Shown here: one piece after another, positions 13,409 to 17,480 of the stretch | Numbering within the stretch: position 1 is the first letter of the stretch | Layout of the letters: the number at the start of each line of letters is the position of its first letter | Assembly (NCBI GenBank): GCA_934875375.1 | Contig: CAKXHL010000019.1 | Location: 24,231-41,710, forward strand | Direction of reading: 5' to 3' | DNA: 17,480 nt | DNA from: an uncultured bacterium | Lineage (GTDB): Bacteria; Bacillota; Clostridia; Oscillospirales; Ruminococcaceae | Position numbers and translations under genes: made by a program | The notes under the pieces: generated by a model | Seen by the model: the letters and a program-made list of their open reading frames with translations, nothing else | Database searches by the model: none | What the model was told of the DNA's origin: nothing

Positions 13409-14626
13409 TTATTTGCCCAGTTTTTCATCCAGCAGCGCTTTCACTTTAATCGGCAGACCGAACAGATTGATAAAGCCCTGGGAATCCAACTGATCATAAA
13501 CCTCGTCCGCGCCAAAGGTGGCAATCTCCTCGGAATACAGCGAGTAGGGGCTAACGGTTCCCGCGGGGATGATATTGCCTTTATACAGCTTGAGCTTTAC
13601 ATCGCCGGTAACCGTTTGCTGGGTGGTGCTGACAAAAGCGCTGAGCGCCTCCCGTAAGGGGGTGAACCACTGGCCGTAGTAAACCAGCTCCGCAAATTTC
13701 AGCGCGATCTGTTGTTTGTAATGCTGGGTATCCCGATCCAGGCAAAGGGTTTCCAGCAGTTCATGGGCCGCGTAAAGAATGGCGCCGCCGGGCGTTTCGT
13801 ATATGCCTCTGGACTTCATACCCACCAGCCGGTTCTCCACCATGTCCACAAGACCGATACCGTTGGCGCCGCCGATTTGATTGAGCGCGGTGATGATGTC
13901 CAACGCCTTCATTTTTTTGCCGTCCAGCGCCGTGGGAATGCCTTTTTCAAAGTGCAGCGTTACATAGGTGGGTTTATCCGGTGCCTTCTCCGGGGAAACA
14001 CCCAGTTCCAGGATTTTATCATAATCCGGCTCGTTGCCGGGATCCTCCAAATCCAGGCCCTCATGGGACAGGTGCCACAGGTTTTTATCCTTGGAATAGC
14101 TGGTCTCTCTGCTGACATTTAGCGGGATTCCCTTTTTCTCCGCGTAATCAATTTCTTCGTCCCGGCTCTTCATCTCCCAAGTCCGCCAAGGGGCGATGAC
14201 ACCCATATTCGGCGCAAACGCTTTAATCGCCAGTTCAAACCGCACCTGATCGTTTCCTTTGCCGGTGCAGCCATGGGCAATGGCGTCCGCCCCTTCCTTC
14301 TTCGCGATTTCCACAATCTTCTTTGCGATAATCGGCCGCGCAAAGGAGGTTCCCAGCAGATATTTGTTCTCATAAACTGCGCCGGCCTGCATGGTGGGGA
14401 TGATGTAGTCGTCTACGAACTCCTCTTTCATATCCAGAATATACAGTTTAGAAGCGCCGGTCTGGATTGCCTTTTCCTCTAAACCGGAAAGCTCCGCTCC
14501 CTGCCCCACGTCCGCGGCCACGGCGATGACCTCGCAGCCCTCATAATGCTCTTTCAGCCAGGGAATGATGACTGACGTATCCAAGCCGCCGGAATAAGCC
14601 AATACGATTTTCTGATACTGTTTCAT
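13409..14626 (-). CDS. argG: Argininosuccinate synthase
   Basis: Condenses citrulline and aspartate with ATP to give argininosuccinate. The 405-residue product is full length. The N-terminal ATP-pyrophosphatase loop AYSGGLDTS (about 10-18) is intact, followed by AHGCTGKGNDQVRFE and NVSRETSYSKDKNLWHLSHE, which contribute to nucleotide, citrulline and aspartate binding, and by the C-terminal oligomerisation helix. AAGGAGAG lies 6 bases before the ATG at 14626. It is the first gene of the minus-strand arginine operon and sits directly behind a good promoter with ArgR-like half-sites. Confidence 0.97.
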   Translation of the reverse strand: MKQYQKIVLAYSGGLDTSVIIPWLKEHYEGCEVIAVAADVGQGAELSGLEEKAIQTGASKLYILDMKEEFVDDYIIPTMQAGAVYENKYLLGTSFARPIIAKKIVEIAKKEGADAIAHGCTGKGNDQVRFELAIKAFAPNMGVIAPWRTWEMKSRDEEIDYAEKKGIPLNVSRETSYSKDKNLWHLSHEGLDLEDPGNEPDYDKILELGVSPEKAPDKPTYVTLHFEKGIPTALDGKKMKALDIITALNQIGGANGIGLVDMVENRLVGMKSRGIYETPGGAILYAAHELLETLCLDRDTQHYKQQIALKFAELVYYGQWFTPLREALSAFVSTTQQTVTGDVKLKLYKGNIIPAGTVSPYSLYSEEIATFGADEVYDQLDSQGFINLFGLPIKVKALLDEKLGK

Positions 14627-14676
14627 GCTGCACTCTCCTTTTGTCCCTTTTGCGTTTCTCCAGGCGTTTGCCGGAA

Positions 14677-14780
14677 ATTCATATTATAATTATACATATA
14701 CTTAGCATAAAATCAACTATATTTGCAATATTATTCATTTATAGGTGTATTTTGTTCATTATTATAAGTTTTTATGAATG
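14677..14780. promoter_or_regulatory. ArgR/AhrC-box-like half-sites around the arg promoter
   Basis: Several half-sites resembling the ArgR consensus (ATGAATA/TATTCAT) cluster here: ATTATTCATTTAT (14730-14742), GTTCATTATTATAA (14754-14767), TTTTTATGAATG (14769-14780) and AATTCATATTATAATTATAC overlapping the -10. The last would suit arginine-dependent repression. AT-rich DNA yields such matches easily, so the operator call is an inference. Confidence 0.45.
14683..14716 (-). promoter_or_regulatory. Promoter of the argGHF operon
   Basis: On the minus strand TTGATT (14716-14711), a 16-base spacer and TATAAT (14694-14689), directly followed by a second TATAAT (14688-14683). Transcription would start about 45-55 bases before the argG ATG. 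Confidence 0.65.
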
Positions 14781-14842
14781 TGTACCCCCGTTTTGTAGCA
14801 TATCGCCTACTTCGCGAAAAATCAGTCTGATTCCCTTTTTGC

Positions 14843-14871
14843 GCATATCTACCGTCAAAAATTCATATGCT
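14843..14871 (+). promoter_or_regulatory. Sigma-E-like sporulation promoter of spoIIP
   Basis: GCATATC (14843-14849), a 14-base spacer and CATATGCT (14864-14871), close to the mother-cell sigma-E consensus (GnATATT, 14 bp, CATACAnT). spoIIP is a known sigma-E regulon member in Bacillus subtilis, which makes the match meaningful. The start would be near 14880, leaving an 85-nt leader. Confidence 0.55.
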
Positions 14872-14964
14872 TTGATAGCCTACTGCCGGACATCTTCACA
14901 ACGGCAGAATAAAATACAGGCAATCAGAACCGTATCGGCGGCAGATGATCAAGGAGGGAATTGG

Positions 14965-16143
14965 GTGAGACGTTCCGGCAGATTCCGGCGGCTGTTGGGC
15001 ACGGCGGCTGCCATCGCTGTTCTGGCGGGTTCCTTGGCGGCCTTTCCTGCCCTGAGCACAGCACTGGGTTCCTTTTTGGGAAAAGCCGCCGCCGCTTCTG
15101 CCATGTTGCAGCTGCCTGAGGGCGGCATGGCCTATCTGCAAAACCGATTTCAGGACGATCTGGTACAGGACGAGCCCATATCCGCCTCCCAGCCGCAGGC
15201 TGAAAAGCCGATCCAAAGCGCTATTAGCGCGCAGGAGCCAAGCATACCGGCTCAAAGCCAGGCGGAATCTCAAAGTCAAAGTACGATTGTCATCCCACAA
15301 ACCCCCGAATCTCCATCCATCGAGACCATTGCGCCTCAAAACCGTGGGACGATCACCGAAAAGACTTTTACGGCTGGTCAAAGCTCTTTGTATATTCCGC
15401 TTTCTGCAGGGTATATTAAAAATTCAACCAGCCTGTCTAATCAGCAGGTTTTATCTTTACTGGCCCAGCCCATGGAACTTGCGCTGGAAGATACCGACCA
15501 GCCTCAGGTACTGATCGTGCATACCCATGCCACGGAAAGCTTTGAACCTTTCGACCGGGATTTCTGCGATACTTCTTATACCTGGCGGAGCACCGATAAT
15601 ACCCAAAATGTGGTTTTCCTGGGGGATATCATCGCCAGCCAGCTGGAACAGGCAGGGATCGGGGTGATTCACGATACTACACAACACGACTACCCCTCTT
15701 ATAACGGCTCTTACGAGCGCAGCGCCGATACCATCCGCAAATGGCTGGAGCAGTATCCTTCCATCAAAGCGGTCATTGACGTGCACCGGGACGCCATAGA
15801 AAGTCCCGCAGGCAATTTGATTAAGCCGGTGGCGATGATCGACGGGGAAAAAACCGCACAGGTCATGATTATCGCCGGCTGTGACGACGGAACCATGAAC
15901 ATGCCGGACTGGGAGCGGAATCTGCGTTGGGCCGCCGCCTTGCAGTCCACTGCGGAGACAATGTATCCCGGACTGACCCGGCCGGTCTTTTTCTGCTACC
16001 GCAAATACAATATGGACCTGACCGGCGGTTCTTTGCTGATTGAGTTCGGCTCCCACGGCAATACCTTGGAGGAAACTGCTCGCGCGGCTGAATACATGGG
16101 CAAAGCTATGGCTCAAACGCTGCTGGATACACTGCCCCAATAG
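14965..16143 (+). CDS. spoIIP: Stage II sporulation protein P (SpoIIP), peptidoglycan amidase/endopeptidase
   Basis: SpoIIP degrades septal peptidoglycan with SpoIID and SpoIIM so the mother-cell membrane can engulf the forespore. The 392-residue product has a basic N-terminus, one membrane anchor (about 9-32), a Gln/Ser/Ala/Pro-rich linker (about 68-125) and the extracellular SpoIIP domain. The catalytic segments are visible: LIVHTHATESFEPF (HTHATES at 186-192) and IDVHRDAIES (DVHRDA at 272-277), then LIEFGSHGNTLEE near the C-terminus. The GTG at 14965 is chosen because AAGGAGG (14951-14957) lies 7 bases upstream; the longer upstream frame is non-coding leader. gpr, the usual neighbour, is absent. 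It is divergent from argG. Confidence 0.93.
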   Translation: MRRSGRFRRLLGTAAAIAVLAGSLAAFPALSTALGSFLGKAAAASAMLQLPEGGMAYLQNRFQDDLVQDEPISASQPQAEKPIQSAISAQEPSIPAQSQAESQSQSTIVIPQTPESPSIETIAPQNRGTITEKTFTAGQSSLYIPLSAGYIKNSTSLSNQQVLSLLAQPMELALEDTDQPQVLIVHTHATESFEPFDRDFCDTSYTWRSTDNTQNVVFLGDIIASQLEQAGIGVIHDTTQHDYPSYNGSYERSADTIRKWLEQYPSIKAVIDVHRDAIESPAGNLIKPVAMIDGEKTAQVMIIAGCDDGTMNMPDWERNLRWAAALQSTAETMYPGLTRPVFFCYRKYNMDLTGGSLLIEFGSHGNTLEETARAAEYMGKAMAQTLLDTLPQ

Positions 16144-16545
16144 TCTGTTGTCAGCACAGCCTCTGTGCAGGCCGGAAATACCGGAAGCAGTCAGCACCAG
16201 AAATGGCTTTTTCCTTATAACCGGCAAGGCATGACGGTAGCCCAAGAAAGCCCGCAAACCAACGCAGAAAAAACAGCCGTGTTCGATTTTGACTCCCCTT
16301 TTCCCACCGTGCATATCTGCTGCCGTTCCCCGCCAGGCCCCCATCATACTATTTTTATTCTCGCTTCCCCATTGATCAAAGTCGATTCTTATTAACACAT
16401 CATCCGCTTTTAACAAGCCTTCTGTTTTCTGTTATTTCGCAACCTATCGTTTAAAAATATTCCGTTTTAAAATCCCCAAACAGCCTTGTTGCCGGTTACA
16501 ACGAGATAAAAAATCCGAAAAAATACTTTTATTTAAGGAGAAAAA
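16144..16545. other. 402-base gap without a recognisable gene
   Basis: No credible frame on either strand. It contains small inverted repeats soon after the spoIIP stop (GCACAG/CTGTGC at about 16154-16168, CCGG-AAATA-CCGG at about 16173-16185) but no run of T beside them, so no clear terminator for spoIIP. The last 100 bases are AT-rich and presumably hold the promoter of the next small gene; no convincing -35/-10 pair was found. Confidence 0.5.
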
Positions 16546-16758
16546 ATGCAAAAAAAGACGCAAAAACAGATTTTTTGGCTCAGTTTTTTCTTTGTTTTGC
16601 TGCTGTTTTCCGCCGCAGCCATGTTCATGATAGCGGAGTACAATACCACCCGTTCCGGATATACACCGCAGCCGCCGCTGTACCGTTTCGCCACACAGAT
16701 CATGGAATCTTTTTCCCGGGCAATGGAACCGGTGCTGCAACGGCTCCACCTGGCCTAA
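16546..16758 (+). CDS. 70-aa single-pass membrane protein, function unknown
   Basis: Starts at ATG 16546 with AAGGAG five bases upstream. Very basic first nine residues (MQKKTQKQI) are followed by a hydrophobic helix at about 9-30, then a short tail with YTPQPPLYRF and an amphipathic helix (ATQIMESFSRAMEPVLQRLH). The orientation should put the tail outside. It is followed by a terminator. It lies downstream of spoIIP in the same direction but 400 bases away, so a sporulation role is only a guess. I do not recognise the family. Confidence 0.65.
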   Translation: MQKKTQKQIFWLSFFFVLLLFSAAAMFMIAEYNTTRSGYTPQPPLYRFATQIMESFSRAMEPVLQRLHLA

Positions 16759-16780
16759 ACTTTTTTCCGGTCAAAACGCA

Positions 16781-16820
16781 ACGCCGCGCTTCCGGCAATC
16801 GGGCAGAACGCGGTGTTTTT
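16781..16820 (+). terminator. Terminator after the 70-aa membrane protein
   Basis: ACGCCGCG (16781-16788) pairs with CGCGGTGT (16809-16816, one G-U), followed by TTTT. It starts 22 bases after the stop codon. Confidence 0.65.
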
Positions 16821-17212
16821 GTGCTACCGATTCTTTCCTGGAATAAAGCCGCGGACGAGAGCAAAAGCTCTGTGTGCGATTTGACTGATAGAACGGGAAT
16901 CGGCAGATCGGAAAAATCCGCTCGAGCAAACGGCACAAGCAAAATACCCTCGCCGCTGCAAGGATCCTGCAACAAAATGGCCCTATGACGCAAAGTCGGT
17001 GGTGAAAGCAAAGAGGGCATCCGCAGATAGAGCCAGCTAAAGCGAAAGATCTCGCTGCGGACGCATCACAGAAGGGATCTCGGCACAGAAATACAAGGAA
17101 GAAACGTAAATTTTCTGTACCGAAGTTATTGGAAAATTTCAGCAGCCGATCGAGAAAGCCCGGTGGAAACTTTTTTCTCCCACGGTTTTTGGGCAAAACA
17201 AAAAGAGGGCGG
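16821..17212. other. Unassigned ~390-base region with stem-forming sequence
   Basis: No gene is supported. A 10-bp stem with one mismatch is possible between 17017-17026 and 17055-17064 (GCATCCGCAG with CTGCGGACGC), and ACAGAAA/TTTCTGT arms occur further on. The region ends at a strong terminator (17213-17246), which implies something upstream is transcribed. It may be an unrecognised structured RNA or the non-coding edge of the mobile element. Confidence 0.35.
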
Positions 17213-17254
17213 AAGGGAGAGGCTTCGTAAGGAAGTCCTCTCCCTTTGGCTTTT
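17213..17254 (+). terminator. Strong intrinsic terminator before tnpV
   Basis: AAGGGAGAGG (17213-17222) pairs perfectly with CCTCTCCCTT (17237-17246). The stem is extended inward by CTTC/GAAG and followed by TGGCTTTT. Confidence 0.8.
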
Positions 17255-17267
17255 GTAATCAGTCAGA

Positions 17268-17296
17268 ATGATTGAATTGTAGGTAAAATCAATCAT
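17268..17296. repeat. Inverted repeat upstream of tnpV
   Basis: ATGATTGA (17268-17275) and TCAATCAT (17289-17296), 13 bases apart, just before the tnpV ribosome binding site. It could be a leader hairpin, a regulator site or part of the element end. Confidence 0.4.
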
Positions 17297-17313
17297 AATT
17301 GGAGGATTACAAA

Positions 17314-17480
17314 ATGGATAAGTACATTTATGACGAGAAAAACGGGCTTTGGTATGAATTGCAGGGTGATTACTATCTTCCCTGCCTGAAACTGCCCGAA
17401 GAAAGAACGGCTTATATCGGCGTATGGGGACAGCGGCATTTGCGGTATCTGAAGCAGTATCACAGGGTACGTTACTACAT
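17314..17480 (+). CDS. tnpV: TnpV-like transposon-encoded protein (3' truncated by window)
   Basis: ATG at 17314 with GGAGGA seven bases upstream; the frame is open to the window end (55 codons). The visible N-terminus includes LWYELQGDYYLPCLKLPEER, then IGVWGQRHLRYLKQYHRV. The pattern (G-D-Y-x-L-P-x-L-x-L-P-E-E, then I-G-x-x-G-x-R-H-x-R-Y-L) is characteristic of TnpV proteins of clostridial integrative elements such as the Tn4451 type. The biochemical role of TnpV is not established. It marks the probable left part of a mobile element extending beyond the window. Confidence 0.85.
   Translation, partial: MDKYIYDEKNGLWYELQGDYYLPCLKLPEERTAYIGVWGQRHLRYLKQYHRVRYY

Noticed and set aside
13312..13428. 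N-terminal extension of ArgH by 39 residues
   Set aside because: The extension overlaps the end of argG and has no family counterpart; a good Shine-Dalgarno sits before the start at 13311.
15457..16416. 319-codon minus-strand open frame opposite spoIIP
   Set aside because: It is the antisense shadow of spoIIP, which has clear catalytic motifs, a strong ribosome binding site and a plausible promoter.
16985..17064. c-di-GMP-I riboswitch look-alike (GACGCAAAG at 16987)
   Set aside because: Only the GACGCAAAG string matches; the preceding conserved GGCAAACC-type segment, the GNRA hairpin and the tetraloop receptor are not visible, and no gene follows closely.
16771..17196. 141-codon minus-strand open frame rich in cysteine and phenylalanine
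   Set aside because: Composition looks like a reverse-strand artefact, there is no good ribosome binding site, no family resemblance, and it runs through terminator hairpins.
1..17480. CRISPR arrays, tRNA or rRNA genes, prophage structural genes
   Set aside because: No regularly spaced repeats, no tRNA-like GGTTCGAATC arms and no rRNA segments were seen on either strand.

Overview
The window looks like a chromosomal segment of a spore-forming member of the Clostridia, probably a gut Oscillospiraceae/Ruminococcaceae-type organism. The grounds are strong AAGGAGG ribosome binding sites, frequent GTG starts, a SpoIIP sporulation protein, the prmA-rsmE pair, a preQ1-I riboswitch in front of a QueT transporter, and a TnpV-type mobile-element gene at the right end. 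Most coding DNA is moderately GC-rich; 4.45-6.35 kb is clearly AT-rich.

Layout. 1-200: tail of an unknown gene and a bidirectional terminator. 266-930 (-): queT with promoter and preQ1-I riboswitch. 957-2083 (-): a threonine aldolase gene broken by two single-base deletions. 2150-4483 (+): promoter, prmA, rsmE and a small membrane protein of PilN-like architecture, an rRNA/ribosome modification operon. 4470-5913: an AT-rich block bounded by a 14-bp near-identical direct repeat and apparently inserted into the terminator of the previous operon; it carries a cysteine-rich 381-aa protein of unknown function and a possible 43-aa ORF. 5914-6350: AT-rich non-coding DNA with DnaA-box-like sites and a candidate ~100-nt small RNA on the minus strand with a C-rich anti-Shine-Dalgarno stretch. 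6354-8150 (-): tadA, a CPBP membrane protease coupled to it by an ATGA overlap, and a probable small broken gene upstream. 8199-10697 (+): Nudix hydrolase, TrkH-type K+ channel subunit, GNAT acetyltransferase, terminator. 10904-14716 (-): arginine operon argG-argH-argF with promoter and ArgR-like half-sites; argF is heavily damaged. 14843-16143 (+): spoIIP behind a sigma-E-like promoter, divergent from argG. 16144-17313: a 70-aa membrane protein, two terminators and otherwise unassigned DNA. 17314-end: start of a tnpV gene.

The arginine genes convert citrulline and aspartate to arginine (ArgG, ArgH); the preceding ornithine carbamoyltransferase step should come from argF, which cannot be read through here. 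Three loci (ltaE, argF, the ORF before the CPBP gene) carry net -1 shifts, most of them in or beside homopolymers, while the large genes are intact. This is either real gene decay or residual long-read consensus error, and is the main caveat on the window. The most interesting unexplained items are the terminator-inserted island and the candidate anti-SD small RNA next to it.
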